Positions 25,144-33,540 of a DNA stretch of 37,610 nucleotides are shown in pieces. The translations under genes were made by a program, and so were the position numbers. The DNA comes from an uncultured Eubacteriales bacterium. Its GTDB lineage: Bacteria > Bacillota > Clostridia > Lachnospirales > Lachnospiraceae. The stretch covers positions 1-37,610 of the forward strand of contig ONED01000040.1 in NCBI GenBank assembly GCA_900316755.1. Direction: 5' to 3'. How positions within the stretch are numbered: position 1 is the stretch's first letter; every line of letters begins with the position of its first letter. The notes below the pieces were generated by a model, which was given only the letters and a program-made list of their open reading frames with translations, had not been told where the DNA came from and ran no database searches.

Positions 25144-26091
25144 ATGGATTTTAATTCAACAGTAAAAGGATCAGCGTTAGAGGGTTTCTATCCGGCAGGA
25201 TGGGATTTTGAAAAAATAGATGGATGTATTGATGAACCGGAAACAGTTTGTGACCGTCAGGACTTCTGGAATCCGGAGTTTACCCCGGTATCCTGTAGGA
25301 CACTGGGAGAGTTTGAAACGTATATGGGACATGAGATTGCCATGCAGATTAAGCTGGCGAAGGAACGCAACGAAAAAATTGCATTTATTTTGCCGGTGGG
25401 ACCAATGGGAATGTACAAATGGGTGGTATATTTTCTGACTGAGTGGAAAGTTGCCTGTGACCATGTGTACACATTCAACATGGATGAATGGGCAGACGGA
25501 GAAGGAAATACGCTTCCTTCCGACAATCCGGGGGCATTCCAGTATGCAATGGAACAGGCACTTTTTAATCCATTAGGGGAATTGACCGTTCCGAAGGAAC
25601 AGAGAAATTTTGCAACAAAAGACAATCTTCCGACTTATCCGGAAAAGATTGCGGCACTGAAAGCAGAGGGGGCAAAACTGGTACTGGTATATGGTATCGG
25701 AAGAATGTGTCATATTGCATTCTGGGAACCGACCTTTGCAGCAGATTATGCTACCGAAGAGGAGTGGAGAGCGCAACCTTACCGCATCGGAGCAAAGATT
25801 CATCCATTGACCGTAGAGCAGAATGCATTGACCAGCTTTAAATCCCGCACACCATTGGTTCCATGCAGAGCAAACACGATTGGACCGGGTCTTTTCCTAC
25901 AGGCGGATTATGCTATTGGTGGGGCAGATGGAACCTTGGGTCGTGGCATGCAATGGCAGGGACTGTCGCTTTGGATGACTTTAAGACACGGCACCACCCC
26001 GTGGATTACGTCTTCTTACATACCGACTTTGGCAGGAAAGTTGTTCTTCTTGGAAGAATTAGCAGGTCCATTGGTAGCGGAGTGCAATTAG
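25144..26091 (+). CDS. Glucosamine-6-phosphate deaminase/isomerase-like protein (NagB superfamily, divergent)
   Basis: This 315-aa protein is longer than NagB (about 266) and shares the sugar-phosphate-isomerase fold. FNMDEW (111-116) matches the FNMDEY motif that holds the catalytic Asp72 of NagB. The second motif, normally GxGxDGHIAFNEP, reads [13 protein letters not shown] (184-196). The His and Glu stay, but the Asp of the NagB triad is Met188. This argues against ordinary glucosamine-6-phosphate deamination and suggests a related ketose or amino-sugar isomerisation. RBS GAGAGGAGAAG precedes ATG 25144. It lies 23 bases after the deacetylase and four before the kinase. Confidence 0.78.
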   Translation: MDFNSTVKGSALEGFYPAGWDFEKIDGCIDEPETVCDRQDFWNPEFTPVSCRTLGEFETYMGHEIAMQIKLAKERNEKIAFILPVGPMGMYKWVVYFLTEWKVACDHVYTFNMDEWADGEGNTLPSDNPGAFQYAMEQALFNPLGELTVPKEQRNFATKDNLPTYPEKIAALKAEGAKLVLVYGIGRMCHIAFWEPTFAADYATEEEWRAQPYRIGAKIHPLTVEQNALTSFKSRTPLVPCRANTIGPGLFLQADYAIGGADGTLGRGMQWQGLSLWMTLRHGTTPWITSSYIPTLAGKLFFLEELAGPLVAECN

Positions 26092-26095
26092 ATTT

Positions 26096-27076
26096 ATGGA
26101 AGAAAAACAGAAAAAGGGGATTGTGGTTGCCGGAAGTGTACTGGTTGACAAAATTAATGAAATCAGGGCATATCCGCAGAGTGGTGAGTTAACACAGATT
26201 GTTCATTTGGAAAAGGCAGTGGGTGGATGTGTGCCAAACGTGGCGCTGGATTTGAAGAAGATTTGTCCGGACATGGAAGTGAAGGCGATTGGAAAAATCG
26301 GGAAAGATGAAGAGGGTGTCTATGTATCCGGAGTGTTAGAGCAGGAAGGTGTAGATATCAGTGGACTCGTCCTCATGGAAGGGGAAAAAACAAGTTTTAC
26401 GGAGGTTATGAGTGTTTTAAATGGACAGCGTACCTTCTTTACTTACGCAGGAGCAAGCGCGGACTTTGGCTTTGAAGATGTGAAGTTTGAGCAGATACAT
26501 CCCAAAATGCTCCATCTGGGATACTTTTTACTCTTGGAAAAGGTGGATAATGGCGATGGTCGACGGATTCTGGAGGAAGCAAAAAAGCGGGGAATCAGGA
26601 CATCCATCGATTTGGTTAGTGAAAATTCTGACCGCTACGCATTGGTACTGCCCTGCATCCCCTACACAGACTATCTCATTGTCAATGAGATAGAAGCAGG
26701 GAAACTTACCGGAATCGAACCGATAGATGAAAACTTAGAGAAAATCGCACACAGGCTCATGGATATGGGCGTGAAAGAAAAGGTAATCATTCACAAGCCG
26801 GACAGGTCTGTGTGCCTTTCGAAAGAACAGTATACGGTGGTGGGCTCTTATATTCTTCCGGATGGGTACATTAAAGGAACGACCGGTGCGGGAGATGCAT
26901 TCTGTGCAGGTTCCCTGTTTGGAATCTATCAGGGATGGCGGGATCAGGAAATTCTGGAATTTGCTTCTGCCTGTGCGGTCATGGCTCTCGGAAGTGCAGA
27001 TGCGACCAGTGGTCTTGTAAAAGAACAGGATGTGAAAGCATATTGTAAAAAATTTTACAGAAGAAAGGAGAACTAG
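26096..27076 (+). CDS. PfkB-family carbohydrate kinase
   Basis: This 326-aa ribokinase-superfamily protein has the substrate-side GG motif (GGCVPN, 43-48) and the ATP-site signature GTTGAGDAFCAG (261-272) with catalytic base Asp267. PfkB enzymes phosphorylate sugars such as fructose, tagatose-6-phosphate, KDG or adenosine. Here a ketose or ketose-phosphate substrate is expected, because an aldolase follows immediately. The start lies four bases after the isomerase stop with only a weak GGAG upstream, so translation is probably coupled. Substrate identity cannot be read from sequence. Confidence 0.92.
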   Translation: MEEKQKKGIVVAGSVLVDKINEIRAYPQSGELTQIVHLEKAVGGCVPNVALDLKKICPDMEVKAIGKIGKDEEGVYVSGVLEQEGVDISGLVLMEGEKTSFTEVMSVLNGQRTFFTYAGASADFGFEDVKFEQIHPKMLHLGYFLLLEKVDNGDGRRILEEAKKRGIRTSIDLVSENSDRYALVLPCIPYTDYLIVNEIEAGKLTGIEPIDENLEKIAHRLMDMGVKEKVIIHKPDRSVCLSKEQYTVVGSYILPDGYIKGTTGAGDAFCAGSLFGIYQGWRDQEILEFASACAVMALGSADATSGLVKEQDVKAYCKKFYRRKEN

Positions 27077-27079
27077 AAA

Positions 27080-28009
27080 ATGTTAGTAACCATGAATGAA
27101 GTGCTGAAAGATGCAAAAAAAGGGCATTATGCGGTAGGATTGTTTAATGCGGTGACATTGGAATTGGCTCAGGGAATTATTGCGGCGGCAGAAGAAACGG
27201 GTTCACCGGTGATTTTTGGAACGGCAGAGGTATTACTCCCATACAATTCTCTGGAAGATTTGGCTATGATTCTGATTCCGATGGCAAGACGTGCAAAGGT
27301 CCCGGTTGTGGTACACCTGGATCATGGGTTGCATAAGGAAACATGTCTCAAGGCATTGGAACTTGGCTTTTCTTCCATTATGTACGATTGTTCTTTGGAT
27401 AGTTATGAGGAAAATTGCAGGAAAGTGAAGGAGATGGCAGATATTGCCCACTCCTATGGTGCTTCTATCGAAGGGGAAATCGGACACGTAGGGGGTGCAG
27501 AGGGTGCAGCTACGGCCGAGCAGCAGGATGATGCCTCAAAGTACTATACGACACCGGAGGAAGCAAAAGATTTTGTGGATAAGACAGGCGTAGATGCACT
27601 GGCGATTGCAGTGGGAACAGCACATGGTGCCTACAAATTGCCACCGAAGCTGGACTTCGAGCGTATTCGAAAAATCGCGGCAACCGTGGACACACCACTG
27701 GTACTGCATGGCGGTTCCGGATTGACTGATGAGGATTTCCGAAAAGCAATCGAAGCGGGGATTTCCAAGGTTAATATTTTTACGGACATCAATGTGTCTG
27801 CGGTGGAAGCAGCACTTAGTCACTTCACAGAGATGAATAAGGGAATCATTGATTTACTTCCTTCTGTTCGCAATGCAGTAAAGAAATCTGTAATGGAGAA
27901 AATGCGTCTGTTTGGATGCTATGAGAAAGGTGGAACCTCAAAACATACATACACAGATGCATTGGTGAGAAAAGTAGTAGAAGAAGTTCTGCGGGAGCTT
28001 GGAAAATAA
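27080..28009 (+). CDS. Class II fructose/tagatose-bisphosphate-type aldolase
   Basis: This 309-aa zinc-dependent aldolase has VHLDHG (78-83, with catalytic Asp81 and zinc His82), MYDCSLDSYEEN, EGEIGHVGG (131-139), AVGTAHGAYK and LHGGSGL, all expected in class II ketose-bisphosphate aldolases (FbaA/GatY/KbaY). It would cleave a ketose-1,6-bisphosphate to dihydroxyacetone phosphate and an aldehyde. Its start is only three bases after the kinase stop, and RBS AAAGGAG overlaps the kinase end. It closes the operon and is followed by a good hairpin. Tagatose specificity is possible but not provable here. Confidence 0.93.
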   Translation: MLVTMNEVLKDAKKGHYAVGLFNAVTLELAQGIIAAAEETGSPVIFGTAEVLLPYNSLEDLAMILIPMARRAKVPVVVHLDHGLHKETCLKALELGFSSIMYDCSLDSYEENCRKVKEMADIAHSYGASIEGEIGHVGGAEGAATAEQQDDASKYYTTPEEAKDFVDKTGVDALAIAVGTAHGAYKLPPKLDFERIRKIAATVDTPLVLHGGSGLTDEDFRKAIEAGISKVNIFTDINVSAVEAALSHFTEMNKGIIDLLPSVRNAVKKSVMEKMRLFGCYEKGGTSKHTYTDALVRKVVEEVLRELGK

Positions 28010-28030
28010 AATGATGCAGTAAACAATGAT

Positions 28031-28069
28031 GGGAGACTATTGTGAAAACAGTAGTCTCCCGTTCGTTTA
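28031..28069 (+). terminator. Terminator of the PIG-L-aldolase operon
   Basis: GGGAGACTATTGT (28031-28043) pairs with ACAGTAGTCTCCC (28048-28060) across a GAAA tetraloop with one G-U pair. The following tract is GTTCGTTT, so it is a strong hairpin with a weak U tail. Confidence 0.75.
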
Positions 28070-28111
28070 CGAAGAAATATACGAGTTTGTCAAGTGAAGT
28101 GAGAAACTAAC

Positions 28112-28708
28112 TTATAAGACAGAAAAATCGGGCATATATTTCCGGTCATCTTTGGAAGAAAGCGGGCGGATGACTCTGCACGGATTACCTCCGGCAACCA
28201 CCTTTGGTGGAATATCGCCCACAACAACACTTCCGGCGGCGATGATAGAACCATCCCCGATGCTGGCACCTGATACAATGGCAACATGACCGCCAATCCA
28301 TACATCATTTCCAATGCGAATCGGCAGTGCATATTCAATACCGGCTGCACGTCGTTCTATGTCAAAGGCGTGACCTGCACCATAGATACCACAGTTTGGT
28401 CCGATAAATACATTGTCTCCGATGGTGACTTCGTTTCCGGCTAAGAGAACCAGATTATAGTTGGCAAAAAAGTTTTCGCCAATGCTCACTCTGTTCCAAA
28501 AATCACACTGAAACGGGGTTTCAATACAAAAATGATCTCCGGTCTTTTTAAATTCCCGTCGAATCATTTCCTTGCGTTCCTTGGTCTGTGAGGGACGGAG
28601 TTGATTGTATGTAAAACTTAATTCTTGACTGCGTTTTCTTTCTCGGCACAGACTCTCCTCCCGTGCATCGTAAAGGTAGCCGGCCAGGGCTTTTTCTTCT
28701 TCGGTCAT
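28112..28708 (-). CDS. Maltose/galactoside O-acetyltransferase-like enzyme (left-handed beta-helix)
   Basis: This 198-aa acyltransferase of the Maa/LacA group has an N-terminal Mac domain (ALAGYLYDAREESL) and hexapeptide repeats (NYNLVLLAGNEVTIGDNVFIGPNCGIYGAGHA, VWIGGHVAIVSGASIGDGSIIAAGSVV). It ends with PCRVIRPL. The catalytic His is in GAGHAFD. It transfers acetyl from acetyl-CoA to a sugar hydroxyl, often for detoxification. ATG 28708 follows AGGAGAGA; an upstream in-frame extension overlaps the creatininase gene and is rejected. It is the last gene of the ASRT operon, 14 bases after the creatininase gene. Confidence 0.9.
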   Translation of the reverse strand: MTEEEKALAGYLYDAREESLCRERKRSQELSFTYNQLRPSQTKERKEMIRREFKKTGDHFCIETPFQCDFWNRVSIGENFFANYNLVLLAGNEVTIGDNVFIGPNCGIYGAGHAFDIERRAAGIEYALPIRIGNDVWIGGHVAIVSGASIGDGSIIAAGSVVVGDIPPKVVAGGNPCRVIRPLSSKDDRKYMPDFSVL

Positions 28709-28722
28709 GTTAAAAATCTCTC

Positions 28723-29460
28723 CTACTGAATTATTTCCTGTAACGCTTCCAGCGTGCACCGCACCATATGTTGTCCAAGTTCCATGCTGGTTTCCTTTGC
28801 ACTTTCTGCGAACCATTCTGTATTATCTTTTGTTCTTTCCAAGTCCACATGATCCGGATAAAGCGCATACATCAGACTGGATTCGTATTTACCCGCATGG
28901 TCAAATCCACCACATTTGTGCTGCGCATCGGCACTGATTAACGGAATAACCTTGATATAGGAAAATGGGTCATCACCGCTGCCGAGACTCTCATAATAGT
29001 CAGCGTAATCGTTGCTTCCCCACCAGCCCTTGCCTCGGGTATCTTCCATGTATTCCATGATGACCTTCTTTGCTGCTTTGTGGCAGGCAAGGGTCATGGG
29101 CATGAGACCCGCTTCCTCTGTCTGATGGTGGGCTACACAGTAAATGTTTTTATTACCTCCATAAATCATGGATTTCAATATGCAATAAATGTACTGCTCG
29201 TAGGCATCCACATCTACATGAATCGTACCGCTTTCCGGTCCGGCAACAGCGTAACTTGCAACGCCATACCAGATAGGAGGGCAGACTACAATCTCTTTCG
29301 TCTTTTCCAACTCCCGCATGATTCCGTTAATGACCATCGTATCTGTGCCACAGCTCGCATGCCGTGCGTGATATTCGATGGTACCGATTGGAATGATAAA
29401 TGGTACCCTGCGCTTTTTTGCATCCTCCAGTTCTTGGAAGAACATATCTACCATCTGCAT
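28723..29460 (-). CDS. Creatininase-family amidohydrolase, divergent
   Basis: This 245-aa metal-dependent hydrolase belongs to the creatininase/MftE family. Creatininase itself opens the creatinine ring. IPIGTIEYHARHASCGTDT keeps the first metal ligands as E29, H31 and D40 with canonical spacing. The second motif, usually NGHxxN-like with a His and a Glu ligand, is A-H-H-Q-T-E (110-115), so the Glu appears replaced. The start at 29460 has GGGAGGGG upstream. It lies between a creatinase-like gene and an acetyltransferase gene, on one minus-strand operon. Substrate is uncertain. Lactone- or cyclic-amide-opening relatives are known in sugar catabolism. Confidence 0.83.
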   Translation of the reverse strand: MQMVDMFFQELEDAKKRRVPFIIPIGTIEYHARHASCGTDTMVINGIMRELEKTKEIVVCPPIWYGVASYAVAGPESGTIHVDVDAYEQYIYCILKSMIYGGNKNIYCVAHHQTEEAGLMPMTLACHKAAKKVIMEYMEDTRGKGWWGSNDYADYYESLGSGDDPFSYIKVIPLISADAQHKCGGFDHAGKYESSLMYALYPDHVDLERTKDNTEWFAESAKETSMELGQHMVRCTLEALQEIIQ

Positions 29461-29501
29461 AATTTTCCCCTCCCGTGTTTTCTGCAAAATCAATATTGTT
29501 G

Positions 29502-30680
29502 TTAAAACTCCAATTCATACAAAGTGCCAATTTCAGGTGAAAGGATGTCGCAACCTGTTTCCGTTACGGCAATACCCTTTTCCCAACGTACACCAAATGT
29601 ATCCGTAGAGATAAAAGTATCGACTTGGTATGTCATATTTGGCTGTAATTTGTATTCGGAAGAAGTCTCTACCCATGGAGCTTCCACCTCAATCATGCCG
29701 GTTCCATGAAGCGGTCCGTACACGAAGTTGTCTTTGTATCCGTTATCTACATAGTATTTGTAGAAGTTCTTTGCAATATCAGAAGCCTCCACACCGGCTC
29801 TGACCTGCTTTACCGTCCAGTTGTGAGCTTCTAAACCAAATAATACCACATCACGGCGTCTTCCTTCAAGTTTTCCCAACACAATCGGGTATCCGATTGC
29901 AGCAGAATAACCGTCGATTTTTGCAGAAAGATTTAATTGCACAATATCTCCCTTTTCGAATTTGCGGTAGCCGGATCGGGAGATAGCATGGCGCGTAGAG
30001 GCTTCTGAAAATACATACATAGGAAGACCTTCGTATTCAGCGCCTTGTTCGTATACCACGCGTTCTGCGACCCCTACCATTTGAAGTTCTGTCATACCGG
30101 GTTTGATTTCTTTGATGACCTGTTGGCTTGCCAGCTCCGCAATGCGGTATCCTTCTCTCAAACAGTTGATTTCATTTGCGGATTTAATCTTGCGGAGCTC
30201 CACCATGATGTGGTCTGCGCGTACGATTTCTGCTTCCGGGAAAGCTTCTTTAATGGCTTCCATAATGATAACGGAAGTGTCAAGATAGCTGGCAACACCA
30301 ATTCTCAATTTCTTTCCCTTGATGCCAAGTGCATTGAATACATCTTGATAGGTATCTGCCTGTAATTCCGGGTATGCAGGGTCTGCACCCTCTCGGTAGG
30401 CCTTTAATACGAATACTTTATCCAGTCGAGAGCGGTCTGCGCCAAATTCCTTGCTTTCCGGTCCTACCATAAGTGCTGCATCTCCGGTGGGAGAAATGGC
30501 TACGCCACAACGTTCAAATAATGGCCAGTAACCCGAAAAATATCTGGCATTGGCATAATCAGATTCGTTTGAATTGACAATCAGTGCGTCTAAGCCTTCT
30601 TTTACCAGAATCTTAGCTGCGCGTTTTACTCTTTCTTTGTATTCCGAATCCGGAATATATACTTTTCCGTGTTCTAACAT
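29502..30680 (-). CDS. Creatinase-like M24 pita-bread protein lacking metal ligands
   Basis: This 392-aa protein has a creatinase N-terminal domain (about 15-155) and an M24 catalytic domain (about 170-390). Metallopeptidase M24 members bind metal through two Asp, a His and two Glu. Here the sites read LN (N250), AA (260-261), H325, D354 and E367, so most ligands are gone. His231 (STRHAIS) occupies the place of creatinase His232, and KGDIVQLN resembles the creatinase strand. This suggests a metal-free creatine-amidinohydrolase-like enzyme rather than Xaa-Pro peptidase. The start has AGGAGGAAATTAAA upstream. It lies 12 bases after the ASRT gene and 41 before the creatininase gene. Confidence 0.82.
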   Translation of the reverse strand: MLEHGKVYIPDSEYKERVKRAAKILVKEGLDALIVNSNESDYANARYFSGYWPLFERCGVAISPTGDAALMVGPESKEFGADRSRLDKVFVLKAYREGADPAYPELQADTYQDVFNALGIKGKKLRIGVASYLDTSVIIMEAIKEAFPEAEIVRADHIMVELRKIKSANEINCLREGYRIAELASQQVIKEIKPGMTELQMVGVAERVVYEQGAEYEGLPMYVFSEASTRHAISRSGYRKFEKGDIVQLNLSAKIDGYSAAIGYPIVLGKLEGRRRDVVLFGLEAHNWTVKQVRAGVEASDIAKNFYKYYVDNGYKDNFVYGPLHGTGMIEVEAPWVETSSEYKLQPNMTYQVDTFISTDTFGVRWEKGIAVTETGCDILSPEIGTLYELEF

Positions 30681-30692
30681 TTTAATTTCCTC

Positions 30693-31064
30693 CTAATCTT
30701 GCTTGCTGGTACAATATCCCGGTGTTGTGTAGAATGCCACTGTTCGTGGTTCTGCACGTCCATACTGTGCAATGACAGGTTCATCACTTTCTAACATAAT
30801 AGCGTATTGTTCTCCTGTGACAGCGGTGTGGGAACCAAAATCTTTCTCCTCATTTGTACGAAGACAACGGACGCGTCTGGCTCCAACAGTAATACCCGGA
30901 ATAGTTACAGAGTCTTTGTCTGTATATAGTAGTGTGATTGTTATATGTGCATCCACGTCACCAGTATTAGTAATAATGATGGATTCATGACCCGGAATAC
31001 AGTTTACGCCCATCGGGGGTAACTCTGCATCAGGGAAGATCCATATTTTTTCCCCGTAGCTCAT
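30693..31064 (-). CDS. Sensory rhodopsin transducer (ASRT)-domain protein
   Basis: This 123-aa soluble beta-sandwich protein matches the Anabaena sensory rhodopsin transducer family (PF07100). The conserved features are GHESIIITNTGDVDAHITI, LLYTDKDSV, VGARRVRCLRTNE and SDEPVIAQYGRAEPR. In cyanobacteria it binds sensory rhodopsin. Most homologues occur without any rhodopsin and are suspected to bind carbohydrate or other small molecules. No rhodopsin gene is here. It is first in a four-gene minus-strand operon with its own near-consensus promoter, so a metabolic or ligand-sensing role is more likely than light sensing. Confidence 0.85.
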   Translation of the reverse strand: MSYGEKIWIFPDAELPPMGVNCIPGHESIIITNTGDVDAHITITLLYTDKDSVTIPGITVGARRVRCLRTNEEKDFGSHTAVTGEQYAIMLESDEPVIAQYGRAEPRTVAFYTTPGYCTSKQD

Positions 31065-31104
31065 AATCTACTCCTTTCCTGAAAAATCCTATAATGGTAT
31101 TTTC

Positions 31105-31133
31105 ATTGTACTAAGGGTGATTATTTTGGTCAA
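31105..31133 (-). promoter_or_regulatory. Promoter for the ASRT-creatinase-like operon
   Basis: On the minus strand TTGACC (31128-31133), a 17-base spacer and TACAAT (31105-31110), 41 bases before the ASRT start. A TGAAATTTCA palindrome (31144-31153) lies just upstream of the -35 and may be an operator. Confidence 0.75.
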
Positions 31134-31164
31134 TAATTTGAAGTGAAATTTCAAAATAATTTCA

Positions 31165-31177
31165 TTAAAACGTTTAA
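31165..31177. promoter_or_regulatory. Candidate LacI-type operator (TTAAAACGTTTAA)
   Basis: The CG-centred core AAACGTTT (31168-31175) is shared with a site at 33543-33550. It lies between the divergent ASRT and LacI-fusion promoters, a usual place for a LacI-family operator. It misses the CcpA consensus at several positions. Confidence 0.5.
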
Positions 31178-31186
31178 CTTTACCTG

Positions 31187-31215
31187 TTTGCAAAATTTAC
31201 CAATTATGTTATAGT
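31187..31215 (+). promoter_or_regulatory. Promoter for the LacI-fusion regulator
   Basis: TTTGCA (31187-31192), a 17-base spacer and TATAGT (31210-31215), 29 bases before the start codon. Confidence 0.6.
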
Positions 31216-31244
31216 AATAAAAAATCAGATAAGGAGTAGGAACT

Positions 31245-33494
31245 ATGGCTACCATAAAAGATGTTGCAAGGGAAGCAGGTGTTTCTATTGCAACTGTTTC
31301 AAATTATTTGAATCGTACAAAACCGGTGAGTAAAGAGGCGTCTAAGGAAATTCAAGCAGCAATTGAAAAACTGCAGTATTCTCACAATATGATTGCCAGA
31401 AATTTCAGAACAAAGCAAAATATGGATATCGGAGTAATTTTGCCGGACTTCAGTGATTCTTATTATGTTCAATTATTTCAGGGAATCAAATCATATTTTC
31501 AAAATTCGGATTATTATATCAACCTGGAATTTTCCAGAAATATTCCAGAGTTTGAAAAGAATATAGCAAACAATTTTTTAAAAAGACAAATATGCGGTTT
31601 GATATTGGTGTCTTGCCAGCCGGATAACTGGAAGTTTTATTATGATAATTTTACTTCCAGAAATATTCCACTTGTGTTGATTGACCGGAATATTCATGGT
31701 CTGGATGCAAATTATGTGTCGTTCAATAATTACACACTAATGAAAAATATGGTTACCCGTCTGTTAGAAGAGGGACACAGGGAAATTTGTCTTGTGTCCG
31801 GACCCGAAAAATATTCCTGTGAGGCAGAATGTGTGCAGGGATTTCAAAATGCTTATCAGGAAAATGGTATGGTGGCAGAGAATTCTATGGTGGTAAAAAC
31901 CGACATGAGCAAAGAGGATGCGTTCCGTAAAACAATTAATTTATTGAAGAGTAAAAGACCGGAAGTGATTGTAACCACATCAGAATCACTTGCCAGTGGT
32001 ATTATTGAAGGAATGACAATATTAGGCTATAGCATAGAGAATATTCCTGTTATTACGCTTAGTGAGGAACGTTGGAATAGTCATACACACTCTTTTGCCT
32101 CACGTTCTGTGGTAAGGACAGTTATTAAGCTGGGACAGACAGCTTCACGTATTTTGGAAAAGCAATTGCTGTCCCCTTTGACCAAGGAAACGGAACGCAT
32201 TGAATTGAGTGAATATCGTGAAAGCAAGGAATATGTACCAACAGAATTGGAAGAGAAGAAGATCCTTGGAAAAACAGCAAAAATAAGGCTTCTCATGTTA
32301 GATACTCCACAGGTAGAAGCAATGATGAGGCTCGTTAAAAATTTTGAGAACCGGACCGGCATCACTGTAGAAGCAACAACGTTGCCGCATCACTATATAT
32401 ACGAGGCTATTATAGAAAATTATCGGAGTGACGAAACTGCTCCATATGATATTTTCATGTATGATATGCCGTGGCTTCCCTCTTTGGCTGCCGGGCATAT
32501 TCTAAAGGATATCACAAAGGAGGTGGAGCCGCTTCGGAATATTTTTTTTCCGAAATGTCTGGAATATTTTGGTGGATTTCAGGGGAAATATTATGGTCTG
32601 CCGTTTATGTATGCGCCACAGATTCTATACTATCAGAAGGATTTGTTTGAAGATCCGGCTTTAAAGGCTGAGTATGAGAGCGTGAGCAGCATATCCTTGC
32701 GCCCGCCTGTCACTTTAAAAGAGTTTAATACCATTGCAGACTTTTTTACATATAAGACGGATGCCATTAAATACGGGATATCCATTCCGGCAGCTTATAG
32801 CGAATGCCTGGCACCGGAGATTCACATGCGACTTCGAGCTTTTGGAGGAAAGGTGTTTGATGCACGGGGGAAAGTATGTCTGGATTCCGAGCAGACACTG
32901 AAAGCATATATTAATTTCATGCGTTCCGTAAAATGTGCAAAACCGGATTATAGAAAAACGACAGATAATAGTGCTGTGCAGGAGTTCATGGCAGGTGAGA
33001 CCGCAATGCTGATTTCTTATCCTTCATTCCTCACCGATATCACAGATCTGCGGAAGAACAGCATTATCGGTTCCATTGGATATCATATGATTCCGGGACG
33101 CGCGCCTCTGTTGGGCGGATGGGGTCTGGGTATTAACAACCGTTCTGAAAAAAAGAAGGAAGCCATCGAATTTTTGAAATGGACCTGCGATGAGCAGGTT
33201 GCCAATTATTCCACTCTGCTGGGCGGACAGTCCGCCATTACCAGTGCTTATACCAATGATGCATTGGTGGACTTATATCCGTGGCTGCCGTTGTATCATT
33301 CCATATGTCAATATACGGAACCCACGTTGCCGCCGACTCTTTCCAACGGCAGAGTCATCCCGCAGTATGAGATTGATGATGTTATCTGCAAGTGGATTTA
33401 TAAATTGATGGAGACGGAGATTCAGGTCATGGAGGCAATCAAAAACACGCACCAGGAGTTAGAGGGGCTGGCGGAGAAGTATCTGAAGAGCTGA
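31245..33494 (+). CDS. LacI-family regulator fused to an ABC-type solute-binding domain
   Basis: This 749-aa protein starts with a LacI helix-turn-helix (MATIKDVAREAGVSIATVSN) and hinge helix. A LacI/ribose-binding sensor domain (about 58-325) follows. The C-terminal 400 residues (from about 340) match a type-1 extracellular solute-binding protein (ENRTGITVEATTLPHH, DIFMYDMPWLPSLAAGHI, FQGKYYGLPFMYAPQILYYQKDLF). There is no signal peptide or membrane segment, so both binding domains must act in the cytoplasm. The gene is visibly more AT-rich in its 5' half than the core genes. RBS AAGGAGTAGG precedes it. It probably controls the adjacent operon and the downstream genes. Confidence 0.85.
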   Translation: MATIKDVAREAGVSIATVSNYLNRTKPVSKEASKEIQAAIEKLQYSHNMIARNFRTKQNMDIGVILPDFSDSYYVQLFQGIKSYFQNSDYYINLEFSRNIPEFEKNIANNFLKRQICGLILVSCQPDNWKFYYDNFTSRNIPLVLIDRNIHGLDANYVSFNNYTLMKNMVTRLLEEGHREICLVSGPEKYSCEAECVQGFQNAYQENGMVAENSMVVKTDMSKEDAFRKTINLLKSKRPEVIVTTSESLASGIIEGMTILGYSIENIPVITLSEERWNSHTHSFASRSVVRTVIKLGQTASRILEKQLLSPLTKETERIELSEYRESKEYVPTELEEKKILGKTAKIRLLMLDTPQVEAMMRLVKNFENRTGITVEATTLPHHYIYEAIIENYRSDETAPYDIFMYDMPWLPSLAAGHILKDITKEVEPLRNIFFPKCLEYFGGFQGKYYGLPFMYAPQILYYQKDLFEDPALKAEYESVSSISLRPPVTLKEFNTIADFFTYKTDAIKYGISIPAAYSECLAPEIHMRLRAFGGKVFDARGKVCLDSEQTLKAYINFMRSVKCAKPDYRKTTDNSAVQEFMAGETAMLISYPSFLTDITDLRKNSIIGSIGYHMIPGRAPLLGGWGLGINNRSEKKKEAIEFLKWTCDEQVANYSTLLGGQSAITSAYTNDALVDLYPWLPLYHSICQYTEPTLPPTLSNGRVIPQYEIDDVICKWIYKLMETEIQVMEAIKNTHQELEGLAEKYLKS

Positions 33495-33540
33495 AAGAAT
33501 ACAATTACAACTGGCCATAAGTCTGATATTCTTTGGATAA

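Noticed and set aside
28707-28937. Short plus-strand frames opposite the creatininase gene
   Set aside because: They are antisense shadows without RBS or conserved motifs.
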